This document shows, piece after piece, positions 37,407 to 46,280 of a stretch of DNA of 64,000 bases; the first letter of the stretch is position 1; each line of letters begins with the position of its first letter. Origin of the DNA: VAZQ01 sp963840535 (GTDB taxonomy: Bacteria > Pseudomonadota > Alphaproteobacteria > Rhizobiales > Xanthobacteraceae); NCBI GenBank assembly GCA_963840535.1, contig CAWIZJ010000060.1, positions 248,001 to 312,000 of the forward strand. The letters are read 5' to 3'. The notes beneath the pieces were generated by a model, which worked only from the letters and a program-made list of their open reading frames with translations, was not told the origin of the DNA and did not search any database. Position numbers and translations under genes: made by a program.

Positions 37407-37474
37407 AACGAGCCCGACGCCGCGCGGGGCCGACCCGGGGATCGAGAAAAAGGTTGCGAGGGAGAGGAACGAAC

Positions 37475-38323
37475 ATGGCGCTCGAGATCAAGATACTCGA
37501 CTATGGCGATATCGAGCTCGAGTCGAGCTTTCTCGTCCTGGCGCGCGATTGCGGGCGCACGCGCCGCGTGCTCACGCTGGGCTTCCTCATCCTCGGCGGC
37601 CCCTGGCCGATCGTGGTCGACACCGGCTATCGTTCCAATCAGATCATGGAAACGCTGGGAATGCGCGGCCTGCAGTTCCACGAGAACATGATCGAGAACC
37701 AGCTCGCCCGCCACGGCGTGAGGATGGGCGACGTGCGTTTCGTGCTGCACACCCATCTGCACATCGATCACGCCGGAAAGGATGATCTCTTCCCGCACAA
37801 TACCACCGTCGTCGTCAACCGCCGCGAGCTCGAATACTCGGTCTCCGGGCTGATGCATCCGCAGTATCCGGCACCCGACATCAAGCACCTCATCGACCGG
37901 CTGCATACCAAGAATGCGCTTCGTCTGCTCGATCTCGAGCTGTCGGGACCTACCGAGATCTGCCCCGGGGTGCATTGCGAGGCGGCCAACGCCCATACCG
38001 AAGGGTCGATGAACGTGCACGTGCAGACCGCCGAGGGCATCGCTACCATCTGCGGCGACGTGATCTACGATTTCAACGATCAGATCGTCGAGCCGTTCCG
38101 CATCACTCAGGCGTTCGAGCCGCAGGTGACCGGCAATCACGGTACCACGAAGCGTCAGGAGAAGGCGGCGATCAAGAAGCTGCTCAGCACGGCTCGCTTC
38201 CTGCTGCCGGTGCACGACCGGCCGGCGATGGTCGACACCGGTCAGGTCGTCGCCCGTCTGCAGGATTCGGTGCCCGGCCCGATCACGCAGTCGCTGCCGC
38301 GGCGAAGCTGGTTCCCTGCCTGA
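37475..38323 (+). CDS. Metallo-beta-lactamase-fold hydrolase, AHL-lactonase-like
   Basis: A 282-residue hydrolase. The zinc motif is HTHLHIDHAGK, later His/Asp ligands are in ANAHTEGSMNVHVQT and CGDVIYDFND. The overall plan matches the N-acyl homoserine lactonase family, but many members act on other lactones or esters. Start 37475 follows a GAGGGAGAGG ribosome site. It lies between the Mo hydroxylase operon and a gluconolactonase-like fusion, so a lactone or ester intermediate of one catabolic route is a reasonable inference. Confidence 0.82.
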   Translation: MALEIKILDYGDIELESSFLVLARDCGRTRRVLTLGFLILGGPWPIVVDTGYRSNQIMETLGMRGLQFHENMIENQLARHGVRMGDVRFVLHTHLHIDHAGKDDLFPHNTTVVVNRRELEYSVSGLMHPQYPAPDIKHLIDRLHTKNALRLLDLELSGPTEICPGVHCEAANAHTEGSMNVHVQTAEGIATICGDVIYDFNDQIVEPFRITQAFEPQVTGNHGTTKRQEKAAIKKLLSTARFLLPVHDRPAMVDTGQVVARLQDSVPGPITQSLPRRSWFPA

Positions 38324-38336
38324 TCGGAGTCACGGC

Positions 38337-39926
38337 ATGACTCATACCGCGGTACGCAAGGAGTTCGAGAGCCTGGTCGACCCGTATGCTCCGGTCGCTC
38401 AGATCGGCTCCGGCTTCACCTTCACCGAGGGCCCGATCTGGCATCCGATCGATCACTACCTCCTCTTTTCCGACATGCCGGCGGACGTCCGTCGCCGTTG
38501 GGACGCCCGCGGGGGCGTGCGCGAGGTGATGCGTCCGGCGAACAAATGCAACGGCATGTCCTACGATGCCGACCTCAACCTGATCGTGTGCGAGCATGCA
38601 ACCTCCACCGTCGTGCGCGAGCGTCCGGACGGGCGACGCGAGGTGGTGGCGTCGCATTTCGACGGCGTGGAGCTCAACAGTCCCAACGACCTGTGCATCC
38701 ATTCCGACGGGGCGATCTATTTTTCCGATCCCTGGTACGGTCGCATGCCGGTCTATGGCGTCGAACGGCCGCGGCAGCTCGGCTTCCAGGGAGTCTACCG
38801 GGTGCCTCCCGGCGGGGGAGAACCGCAGCTCCTTGTGAACCGGTACATGTTCGATCAACCGAATGGAATATGCTTCTCGCCCGACGAGCGCCTGCTCTAT
38901 GTCAACGACACGGTTCAGGCCAACATTCGCGCGTTCGATGTGAAGCCCGACGGCTCGCTGGGGTTCGGTCGGACATTCGCGAGCGGCCTGAAATCGGATC
39001 GAGAGCCGGGCGTCCCCGACGGGATGAAGTGCGATTCCTCCGGCAATGTCTGGGTCACGGCGCCCGGCGGCGTATGGGTCTTCGCACCCGGTGGCGATCT
39101 CATCGGCAAGATTCGCATCCCCGAGCTCGCCTCCAACCTGCATTGGGGCGGCGAGGACCTCCGCACGCTGTTCGTCACCGCCACCCACTCCGTCTATGCG
39201 GTCAAGACCAAGGTCGGCCCGCGCCTGGAGCCGTTCATGCGCCCGCGCGTCCCTGCGGCCAGGACCGAGCCCGCCCGTCCGTCCGCGGCCGCGGGGCAGC
39301 CGGCGTCGACGCCGGGGGCTTCGCTGCGCCTCGACCCGATGCGCTGCGCCCTGATCGTGCAGGACATGCAGAACGACGTGGTGATGGATGGAGGCGCGTT
39401 TGCCGCCTCGGGCTCTCCCGCGCACTGCCGGCAGCAGAACGCCATCGACAACGTGCGCCGTCTCGCCGAGGCGTGTCGCAGGCGCGGCGTCATCGTGATC
39501 CACGTCTGGTTCATCGTCGAGCCGGGGGCACCGGGGGTCACGCTCAACGCGCCACTCTTCAAGGGCCTGGTCGAGGGCAACGCGATGGTGCGCGGGACCT
39601 GGGGCGCCGCGCCGGTGGCCGGCCTCGAGCGGCAGGCCGGCGACTACGTGGTCGAGAAGATGCGCATGAGCGCCTGGGAGGGCACCTCGCTCGAGACCAT
39701 CCTGAAAAGCGCCCGGCGTGATACCGTCATCGTAACCGGCGCATGGACGAACATGTCGGTGGAGCACACGGCGCGTACCGGCGCCGACAAGGGCTATGTC
39801 ATGATCGTCCCGGAGGACGGCTGCTCCACGATGAACGCCGACTGGCACAGCGCGTCGATCAACTACGCGCTGCAGAACGTGTCGACGGTGACCAAGGTCG
39901 ACGAGGTCCTTGCAGCCATCGGCTAG
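38337..39926 (+). CDS. SMP-30/gluconolactonase fused to an isochorismatase-like domain
   Basis: A 529-residue fusion in one open frame. Residues about 10-300 are an SMP-30/LRE beta-propeller; metal-binding residues are seen in FTEGPIWHP, LNSPNDLC, LYVNDTVQ and GVPDGMKCD. A Pro/Ala linker spans about 303-325. Residues about 333-529 are isochorismatase-like: ALIVQDMQNDVV holds the catalytic Asp, and EKMRMSAWEG the Lys. The usual nucleophile Cys is replaced by Ser in AWTNMSVEHTAR. So lactone hydrolysis is plausible; the amidase-type half may be inactive or altered. Confidence 0.85.
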   Translation: MTHTAVRKEFESLVDPYAPVAQIGSGFTFTEGPIWHPIDHYLLFSDMPADVRRRWDARGGVREVMRPANKCNGMSYDADLNLIVCEHATSTVVRERPDGRREVVASHFDGVELNSPNDLCIHSDGAIYFSDPWYGRMPVYGVERPRQLGFQGVYRVPPGGGEPQLLVNRYMFDQPNGICFSPDERLLYVNDTVQANIRAFDVKPDGSLGFGRTFASGLKSDREPGVPDGMKCDSSGNVWVTAPGGVWVFAPGGDLIGKIRIPELASNLHWGGEDLRTLFVTATHSVYAVKTKVGPRLEPFMRPRVPAARTEPARPSAAAGQPASTPGASLRLDPMRCALIVQDMQNDVVMDGGAFAASGSPAHCRQQNAIDNVRRLAEACRRRGVIVIHVWFIVEPGAPGVTLNAPLFKGLVEGNAMVRGTWGAAPVAGLERQAGDYVVEKMRMSAWEGTSLETILKSARRDTVIVTGAWTNMSVEHTARTGADKGYVMIVPEDGCSTMNADWHSASINYALQNVSTVTKVDEVLAAIG

Positions 39927-40015
39927 AACAGCGCGCGCTCGCCGGCCCATGCCGGGACCGGGGAACGATTTGAAGCGGTGCTCATTACCAAGCAGGCGGA
40001 AAGGGAGTACGCGCC

Positions 40016-40495
40016 ATGAAACGCACACTGCTGCCCAGCTGGACGGCGGAGCAGATCGCGGAAGGCAATCGGTTTGCCCGGGCGTGGATGGACTTTTTCG
40101 GCGGTCCCGGCGCCCCCGCGCTCGAGGCGCCGGCCGAGCTCGACGTGGAAGCCGGGAAGCGCGCGACCGTGCGCGCGAAGCACGAAGCACGGCTGCTTGC
40201 CTATCCGAATGTGGTGGGTGTCTCCGAGGGATTGCGGATGCGCAGGGGAAAACCCGCCTCCGAGCCGGCGATTGTCGTGCTCGTGTCCCGCAAGGTGGCG
40301 CGCAAGAGCCTGACCGCAGCCTCGCTGCTGCCCTCGCATATCGAAGGCGTGCCCGTCGACGTCGTCGAGGTGGGTCCGGTCGAGGCCCTCGAGGTGGGCG
40401 CGGGAAGAAGGTCCGCGCCAAGCCCCGAACCGGTGGCCGGGCCCGCCGCAAGGGAGCGAGGCGGCGCTGATTCGCTGCTGCGTCAGCGTCCCTGA
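40016..40495 (+). CDS. Stand-alone homolog of the protease N-terminal domain encoded next door
   Basis: A 159-residue protein with no hydrolase domain. Its body aligns with the first 130 residues of the convergent protease: AW-x-DFF, a VVGV segment, K/G-x-P-x-x-x-x-A-x-VVLV, LLPSHIEGVPVDVVEVG versus LVPAEIDGVPTDVVEVG, then EAL. It has no signal peptide. It ends two bases from the stop of the protease gene on the opposite strand. It could be a free inhibitor, a chaperone-like pro-domain or a binding partner; none is proven. Confidence 0.75.
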   Translation: MKRTLLPSWTAEQIAEGNRFARAWMDFFGGPGAPALEAPAELDVEAGKRATVRAKHEARLLAYPNVVGVSEGLRMRRGKPASEPAIVVLVSRKVARKSLTAASLLPSHIEGVPVDVVEVGPVEALEVGAGRRSAPSPEPVAGPAARERGGADSLLRQRP

Positions 40496-40497
40496 CC

Positions 40498-41565
40498 CTA
40501 GGTGGTCGTCGGCGCACAAACCGGCCGGACGCCGAGAGCATTCTCGACATCGGCGATGTGGTTGTGGATCGTGATGCGAGACGAGCCCGCAAACAACAGG
40601 CCGATCGCTCTGAGGTTGCGGTCCATGAGCAGGCTGCCGGAGTCGCCGCCGGCGGCCATGGCCGTTGTCAGGATCTGATGGCGGAACAGGCCGAAGCCGG
40701 CCGCTCCGTATCCCACCACGACGGTCGCGTTGACCGCGATCACTACTCCCACGGTCACCTGCGTCGTGCGGCCGGCCTTGATCACGACCGAGCCGACACG
40801 CGCCTGGTCCACACCTTGCGGCATGATCGCGCCGATGATCGACGCAGTGATGTTCCGGCTGTACGAAGGCCTGGCGACCGCGGCGTCCACGAGGTTGTAT
40901 CCGGGCCCGACGAACTGGCTGAGCACGATCGGCTCGAACCGGTCCAGGGTCGCGATCGCGTCGGAGGGAAAGAGCCCGCCGTCGAACGGACCCGGCTGCA
41001 GGATGAGATCGCCTGGCTTGCCGGCGTTGACGTCGGCGAGGACGTGGTTGTTGCTGAGGATCAGGTAGTCGCTCTCGCCCGACTGCGGATCCCCACGGCG
41101 AATGTCACGCACGACGCAGCCGAAGGTCCCCGCGGTGATGGCGTGGTGGCCGATGCTGAACCCGGGCAGAGCGGGCCGCGTCTTCGCATTGAAGACCAAC
41201 GCCTCGATCTTGCCCACCTCCACCACGTCGGTTGGAACCCCGTCGATCTCCGCCGGCACCAGATCGCTCTTGCCGACCTCGGATTTCCGGCGCTTGTCCT
41301 CCACGAGCACCATGACCGCCCACTCCTTGGTGGGTCTGCCTCCCTTGACCTTGTAGCATTCGGCCACTCCGACCACTCCCTCGAGCGTGAGCAGCTCGAG
41401 CTCGTGCAACTGACGCACCTCGACGACGCGCCCCACCGCCTCGAGCTCCGTTGCTTGGACGGTTCCCGCGGCGGCGCTTTTTGCAAAGAAATCTTGCCAG
41501 GCCTTGGTCGAGGTCTGTGCGATCTTGCGCTCCGAGGCCGGCCATTCACGCATCTTCTTCGCCAT
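40498..41565 (-). CDS. Trypsin-fold serine protease, NAL1-like, with an N-terminal domain
   Basis: A 355-residue protein. Residues about 1-130 form a domain shared with the convergent small gene. The protease part has the His in YLILSNNHVLAD, a likely Asp in NLVDAAVARPS, and the nucleophile Ser in MAAGGDSGSLLMD. This matches bacterial relatives of plant NARROW LEAF 1. No signal peptide is visible, so it may be cytoplasmic. ATG 41565 is chosen over the earlier frame start because AGGAGG lies six bases before it. Confidence 0.83.
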   Translation of the reverse strand: MAKKMREWPASERKIAQTSTKAWQDFFAKSAAAGTVQATELEAVGRVVEVRQLHELELLTLEGVVGVAECYKVKGGRPTKEWAVMVLVEDKRRKSEVGKSDLVPAEIDGVPTDVVEVGKIEALVFNAKTRPALPGFSIGHHAITAGTFGCVVRDIRRGDPQSGESDYLILSNNHVLADVNAGKPGDLILQPGPFDGGLFPSDAIATLDRFEPIVLSQFVGPGYNLVDAAVARPSYSRNITASIIGAIMPQGVDQARVGSVVIKAGRTTQVTVGVVIAVNATVVVGYGAAGFGLFRHQILTTAMAAGGDSGSLLMDRNLRAIGLLFAGSSRITIHNHIADVENALGVRPVCAPTTT

Positions 41566-41653
41566 TGGCTCCTCCTTTGCTTGCTGCCGAGTACCTTGCG
41601 CCAACCTTCACCAGCCGCTCCTTTGGAAGGGTGTAGTGACGCAGCGCAAGCGT

Positions 41654-41998
41654 TCATCGTTGGTGCAGTGATGAGCGATCTCTCTCAAGGCAATGCCGAC
41701 CGCTTGTGTCATCGAAGCCAACGCGTTCCAATCCGGATCGGCGCGGCAGCACGAGAACGTAGCAGCGGTCGATCCGCGCCAGATGCAGGATGATCCGCTC
41801 CCGCTCGGGCTCGTAAACGATGAACCAGGGGTCGCCCTCGTCGGTTCGGCTACCCTCCAATTCGAGGTCGGGGTGATCGACGCATGCGGCACGAATACGC
41901 TCGATCTCGCGCTGCTCCGGGTCGTTCCAGTCCTCGTGATCGGGTGGCAGCCATGACAGCATCGCGCCAGCGGCGATCTCGTGCGGCTGCCTGCGCAT
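41654..41998 (-). CDS. Conserved-looking hypothetical protein, 114 residues
   Basis: Not recognised. It is a small acidic protein with MRRQPHEIAAGAMLSWLPPD at the N terminus and WFIVYEPERERIILHLARID in the middle. The start is supported by AGGAGG five bases before ATG 41998. A perfect CRP-type palindrome lies 53-68 bases upstream, which suggests catabolite or redox-type control. Confidence 0.6.
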   Translation of the reverse strand: MRRQPHEIAAGAMLSWLPPDHEDWNDPEQREIERIRAACVDHPDLELEGSRTDEGDPWFIVYEPERERIILHLARIDRCYVLVLPRRSGLERVGFDDTSGRHCLERDRSSLHQR

Positions 41999-42050
41999 GG
42001 TGCCTCCTCTGGTGGAGAGGCGCACCCTAGGTCGATCGCGCCGCACAGTA

Positions 42051-42066
42051 TGTGATGGAGATCACA
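42051..42066. promoter_or_regulatory. CRP-type operator TGTGA-N6-TCACA
   Basis: TGTGATGGAGATCACA matches the classic CRP consensus at every conserved position. It sits 53-68 bases upstream of the minus-strand gene starting at 41998, a suitable activator position, and overlaps the tail of the truncated receptor gene. Confidence 0.6.
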
Positions 42067-42674
42067 TTTTTCTCATTGCTCTCGCATCCTCAATGCCGGC
42101 CTCGCGATTGAACAGATGACCGGCGAGCCGCGTGGTGATGATGCCGGCGCCGTAGTTGAGCTTGCCGGGAGCGGCCTTGGCGCGCGCGATCAACTCCTTC
42201 ACCGTCTTCGGACCGTCCTCCGCCCGCACCGTTAGCAGCGATGTGTTCTTGGAACCGAGCGAAATCGGCGCAAAATCCTTGAGCGGATCGTAGGGCAGGC
42301 TCTTGTTGGTGATAGGGATTGAGCACCATGGTCACATCCATCACGGCGAACAGGGTGTAACCGTCTGGCGGCATCTTGGCGACGCGCGCCGCCGCGATGG
42401 CAGTATTGGCGCCGGGCTGATTCTCGATCACCACCGGCTGACCCCATACTTCGCTCAGTCGTTGCGCGACAACGCGCGAAAGAATGTCGGTTGGCCCGCC
42501 TGCCGGAAACGGCACGATCAGGCGAACGGCGCGATTGGGATAGCCTTGGACAGCTGCATCTTGCAACTCCGCGTGCGCACATGTGAGCATGAAAGCCATA
42601 AGCGCCGTCACGAGTGCACTCGCAATGGCGACGAAACGCCATCGGTGTGCTTGTGTCGCTTCGAACAGGCGCAT
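42062..42674 (-). pseudogene. Truncated Bug/TctC-type solute receptor
   Basis: Tripartite tricarboxylate-type periplasmic receptor. It has a signal helix, VRLIVPFPAGGPTDIL, VVIENQPGANTAIAA, DGYTLFAVMD, and after removing one extra base near 42314 continues KDFAPISLGSKNTSLL and KLNYGAGIITTRLAGHLFN, then stops at residue 203. Normal receptors have about 320 residues, so the C-terminal third with the second lobe is absent. No TctA/TctB genes are nearby. The truncation is independent of the frameshift, so this looks like a true pseudogene. Confidence 0.78.
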
Positions 42675-42838
42675 CCCTGGAATGCCTTGCGTCGTTCGAC
42701 ATGTCTTCTCCGCAGGCGAAGCAGTAAGCGACCGGCCTTCACCCTTCGTGCCCAATCTAGGGTGTGCTTTCCGTCGTTGCGTGGGCTAGCCTCACCGAAG
42801 GTTCTCGGCCGTCATCGAACGACGCTCAGGAGGAACCG

Positions 42839-43969
42839 TTGCTCGCTCCCGCTCCATCCAGTCACGACCGTGCGTCGATGCACAATTCGAACAAGCTCAA
42901 GATCGGCTTGTTCGGCGCCAACTGCTCGTCGGGACGGGCAGTGACGCTGGTTCCGGAGCGCTGGTCGGGAAGCTGGGCCGACAACCTGAAGCTCGCCAGG
43001 ATGGCCGACGAAGCGGGCATCGATTTCCTGCTGCCGATCGGGCGCTGGAAGGGCTACGGCGGCGTCACCGATTACCAGGGCGCGACGCTCGAGACCATTA
43101 CCTGGGCTACCGGCCTGCTCGCCTCGACCAGGCGCGTCACCGTGTTCGGAACCGTGCATGCGCCGCTGTTCAACCCGGTCATCGCCGCCAAGGAGATGGT
43201 CACCGCCGATCATGTCGGCGAGGGCCGGTTCGGGCTGAACATCGTGGTAGGCTGGAACGAGGGCGAGTTCCAGATGTTCGGCGTCGAGCAGCGCGATCAC
43301 GAAGCGCGCTACGAATATGCCCAGGAATGGATCGATGTCATCAAGATGATCTGGTCGGACAAGGAGGATTTCGATTTCGACGGCCGGTACCTGCATATGA
43401 AGGGCATCCGCGGCAAGCCGAAGCCCTACGGTGACACCCGCCCGGTGATCATGAACGCCGGCGCCTCGCCGGTCGGGCAGGCCTTTGCCATCCGCAACTG
43501 CGATGCGTTCTTCCTGCAGGCGTCGCGCACCTCGCTCGGCGAGACGGCGCAGAAGGTCGCCGATGCCAGGGCGCAGGCGAAGGAGCAGGGCAGGGAGCTC
43601 GGGGTCTACACCGTCGGCGTCGTCACCTGCCGGCCGACCAGGAAGGAAGCCGAGGACTATTATCACTACTCCATCGTCGAGCATGCCGACTGGTCGGCGG
43701 TCGACGATATCCTGGCGCTCAAGAACATCACCGCGCAGAACACGCCGCCGGAGAAGTTCCGCCAGATCCGAACCGGATACGCGCAGGGAATGGGCGGCTT
43801 GCCGATCGTCGGCGATCCGGACCATGTCGCCGGCCGGCTGATCGATCTCAGCAAGGCCGGACTGACCGGTGCCGCGATGTCGCTGGTCAACTATATCGAC
43901 GAGTTGCCGTTCTTTTGCGACGAGGTCCTGCCGCGGCTCGAGCGCGCGGGCCTGCGCGCGAAGCGGTGA
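42839..43969 (+). CDS. LLM-class flavin-dependent monooxygenase
   Basis: A 376-residue luciferase-like FMN/F420-type monooxygenase with NLKLARMADEAGIDFLLPIG, GRFGLNIVVGWNEGEFQMFG and DHVAGRLIDLSKAGLTG. It resembles RutA-like and alkanesulfonate-type enzymes that use FMNH2 from a partner reductase. TTG 42839 has AGGAGG at 42828-42833, five bases before it, and is the best start; ATG 42878 (MHNSNKLKIG) is an alternative without a clear site. It lies upstream of the second Liv operon. Confidence 0.85.
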   Translation: MLAPAPSSHDRASMHNSNKLKIGLFGANCSSGRAVTLVPERWSGSWADNLKLARMADEAGIDFLLPIGRWKGYGGVTDYQGATLETITWATGLLASTRRVTVFGTVHAPLFNPVIAAKEMVTADHVGEGRFGLNIVVGWNEGEFQMFGVEQRDHEARYEYAQEWIDVIKMIWSDKEDFDFDGRYLHMKGIRGKPKPYGDTRPVIMNAGASPVGQAFAIRNCDAFFLQASRTSLGETAQKVADARAQAKEQGRELGVYTVGVVTCRPTRKEAEDYYHYSIVEHADWSAVDDILALKNITAQNTPPEKFRQIRTGYAQGMGGLPIVGDPDHVAGRLIDLSKAGLTGAAMSLVNYIDELPFFCDEVLPRLERAGLRAKR

Positions 43970-44202
43970 AGATCCTCTCCCCGGCCTCCGAGCGGCACGC
44001 ACCTCGCCTTCCGGAACGAGGGCGCAATGCGAGCTCGCTCGAGGGCGGCGCCGCATGCAGATGCGAACCTGAGCGATGCACCCGTCGCTGGCCGGCGCTT
44101 GGCATGCAAGCGCGCAAAGTCCATGATGGGAGGCCGCGCGGCTTTCCCGGCGGCAACCGCGACCCCGAATGCAGGGCGCCGGCTTCTACAAGGGAGGATT
44201 TA

Positions 44203-45342
44203 ATGACACTTGCGAAATTCGCTCTGGCCGTCTCGGCCCTGGTGCTGACGGCGGGCCGCGCGCCAGCCGCCGACGTGAAGCTCGCCTATGTCGGTGAGAT
44301 CTCGGGCAGCATCGCGGTATCCGGCGGCAATTTCCGCGACGGCATGATCCTTGCGGTCGAGGAGATCAACGCAGCGGGCGGCATTCTCAAGGACAGGATC
44401 GCGCTGACGCAATTGGATACGCAGACCAATCCCGGAGTTGCCCGCTCGCAGATGCAGAAGGCGATCGACGGTGATCCCTATGTCATCCTCGGTCCGATCT
44501 TTTCCGGCAACGTCAAGGTCACCCTGCCCCTGGTAAAGCAGGCCGAAGTCCCGCAGTTCATCGGCGGCGAGGCGGCCGAGCTCACCACCTTGGGCAATCC
44601 CTACATGTTCCGGACCTCCTTCGGGCAGCAGATCGGCATGCCCAAGATCGCGAACTACATCCGCGACGAGATCAAGGCCAAGACCATCGCGCTGATCTGG
44701 GTGAACAACGATTTCGGCAAGGGCGGCCGTGACCGGCTGATGAAGGAGATGGCTGCGCGCAACATCAAGATCGTGGCCGACGTCTCGACCGAATCCGGCC
44801 AGGCCGATTTCGCCGCCGACGTCGTCAAGCTCAAGTCGGCGAACGCAGATGCGGTATTCGTCTACAGCAACGAGGAGGAATGCGCACGCATCATGCGCGA
44901 GGCGCGCAAGCAGGGGCTCAAGGGCCCCTTCGTCGGCGACACCACCCTGCTCAGCCAGAAGACCATCGAGCTCGCCGGCGATGCCGCCAACGGTGTGCTC
45001 GGCCACGTCGGCCTTACCGCCGATGCTCCCATACCCGAGGTGGCGGACTTCACGGGCCGCTTCCAGAAGCGCTTCAACTACAAGCCCGATCACAACGGCA
45101 TCAAGGGCTATACCGCCGTCTATGCCGTGCGATACGTCACCGAGAAGAAGCTCGGCAGGTTCGATCGCAAGGCTCTCGCCCAGACCATGCGCGGCCTCAC
45201 GATCACGCCCAGGGACGAGCCGTCGATCCTGATGGAGACGACCTGGGACAACGTGGGCGAGATCGACCGCATCAGCTTTCTCGCCGAGGTCGTCAACGGC
45301 CAGCAGAAGATCATGAAGATACTGCCCAAGCTCGGCAATTGA
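44203..45342 (+). CDS. Liv-type ABC transporter periplasmic receptor, second operon
   Basis: A 379-residue type-I periplasmic binding protein. The signal peptide is MTLAKFALAVSALVLTAGRA..AAD; the mature start VKLAYVGEISGSIAVSGGNF is typical, followed by QLDTQTNPGVARSQMQKAID. AAGGGAGG precedes ATG 44203. It serves the four downstream transporter genes. It is only distantly similar to the first operon's receptor, so a different ligand is likely. Confidence 0.9.
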   Translation: MTLAKFALAVSALVLTAGRAPAADVKLAYVGEISGSIAVSGGNFRDGMILAVEEINAAGGILKDRIALTQLDTQTNPGVARSQMQKAIDGDPYVILGPIFSGNVKVTLPLVKQAEVPQFIGGEAAELTTLGNPYMFRTSFGQQIGMPKIANYIRDEIKAKTIALIWVNNDFGKGGRDRLMKEMAARNIKIVADVSTESGQADFAADVVKLKSANADAVFVYSNEEECARIMREARKQGLKGPFVGDTTLLSQKTIELAGDAANGVLGHVGLTADAPIPEVADFTGRFQKRFNYKPDHNGIKGYTAVYAVRYVTEKKLGRFDRKALAQTMRGLTITPRDEPSILMETTWDNVGEIDRISFLAEVVNGQQKIMKILPKLGN

Positions 45343-45365
45343 TCTGAGATCTCCAGCAATCGGGG

Positions 45366-45391
45366 CGGCCGGCTCGCCGCGCGGCCGGCCG
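45366..45391 (+). terminator. GC-rich 8-bp stem-loop between receptor and permease, second Liv operon
   Basis: CGGCCGGC at 45366-45373, ten-base loop, GCCGGCCG at 45384-45391, no T-run. Same position as the hairpin in the first Liv operon, so it too may set the receptor-to-permease ratio. Confidence 0.55.
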
Positions 45392-45401
45392 GGGCCGAGC
45401 G

Positions 45402-46280
45402 ATGGCCGACATTCTGCAGCTCCTCGTCGCCGGGCTCGCCACCGGCGCGATCTACGCGCTGGTGGCGATCGGCTTCACGCTGCTCTGGCAGACGTCACAG
45501 ACCATCAATTTCGCGCAGGGCGAATTCGTCATGCTGCCGGCGTTCTTCGTGCTGATCGGCATGAGCTACTTCGGCCTGTCGTTCTGGCCGGCGGTCGCGG
45601 TCGGCGCCGTGGTCTCGATCGTCACGCTGGGCCTCCTGTTCAAGCGGCTGATGGTCGATCCGATGATCCGGCACGGGGTGCTGCCGCTCGTCATCGCCAC
45701 CATCGGGCTGGCTATCTTCATGAAGGAGGCGGTGCGCGAATTCTACGGCGCCGACGCGCAGCCGTTTCCGCCGCTCGCGGCCGTGACCAACGTGAGCGTG
45801 CTCGGCGCCGCGATCGACGTGCAGAGCCTCATCGTGCTCGCGATCGGCATCGCGGCGGTCGCCGCCCTGCAGGTCTTTCTCTCCGGCACGCGCACCGGAC
45901 GCTGCATGCAGGCGACCGCGCAGAACCCGAGCGTCGCCCGCCTGCTCGGCATCCCGGTCGAGCGCATGATCCTCTACACCTTCCTGATCAACGGCGCGCT
46001 GGTCACGCTGGCGTCGATCCTGATCACTCCGATCTATCTCGCCAAGTTCACCAATGGAGAGTGGCTCGGCCTCTATGCCTTCATCGCGGCGATCGTCGGC
46101 GGCTTCAACCAGATTCGCGGAGCCATCGTCGGCGGGCTGCTGCTCGGCGTGGTCGACAATTTCGCCGCCGCCTATCTCTCCTCGCAGTACCGGATGGCAA
46201 TCCCGCTCCTGATCCTGATCGTGGTCATCCTGTTCCGGCCGCAGGGCCTGCTCGGCAGGATCGAGGAGCGCACGGTATGA
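45402..46280 (+). CDS. Liv-type ABC transporter permease (LivH family), second operon
   Basis: A 292-residue permease starting LLVAGLATGAIYALVAIGFT, followed by TINFAQGEFVMLPAFF, and ending with IVGGFNQIRGAIVGGLLLG and the usual ILFRPQGLLG. Length and pattern are normal. The stop overlaps the LivM start as ATGA. Confidence 0.93.
   Translation: MADILQLLVAGLATGAIYALVAIGFTLLWQTSQTINFAQGEFVMLPAFFVLIGMSYFGLSFWPAVAVGAVVSIVTLGLLFKRLMVDPMIRHGVLPLVIATIGLAIFMKEAVREFYGADAQPFPPLAAVTNVSVLGAAIDVQSLIVLAIGIAAVAALQVFLSGTRTGRCMQATAQNPSVARLLGIPVERMILYTFLINGALVTLASILITPIYLAKFTNGEWLGLYAFIAAIVGGFNQIRGAIVGGLLLGVVDNFAAAYLSSQYRMAIPLLILIVVILFRPQGLLGRIEERTV

Noticed and set aside
38283..40592. A 769-codon open frame on the minus strand
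   Set aside because: It is antisense to the SMP-30 fusion and the small protease-domain gene; both plus-strand genes have clear domains and ribosome sites.
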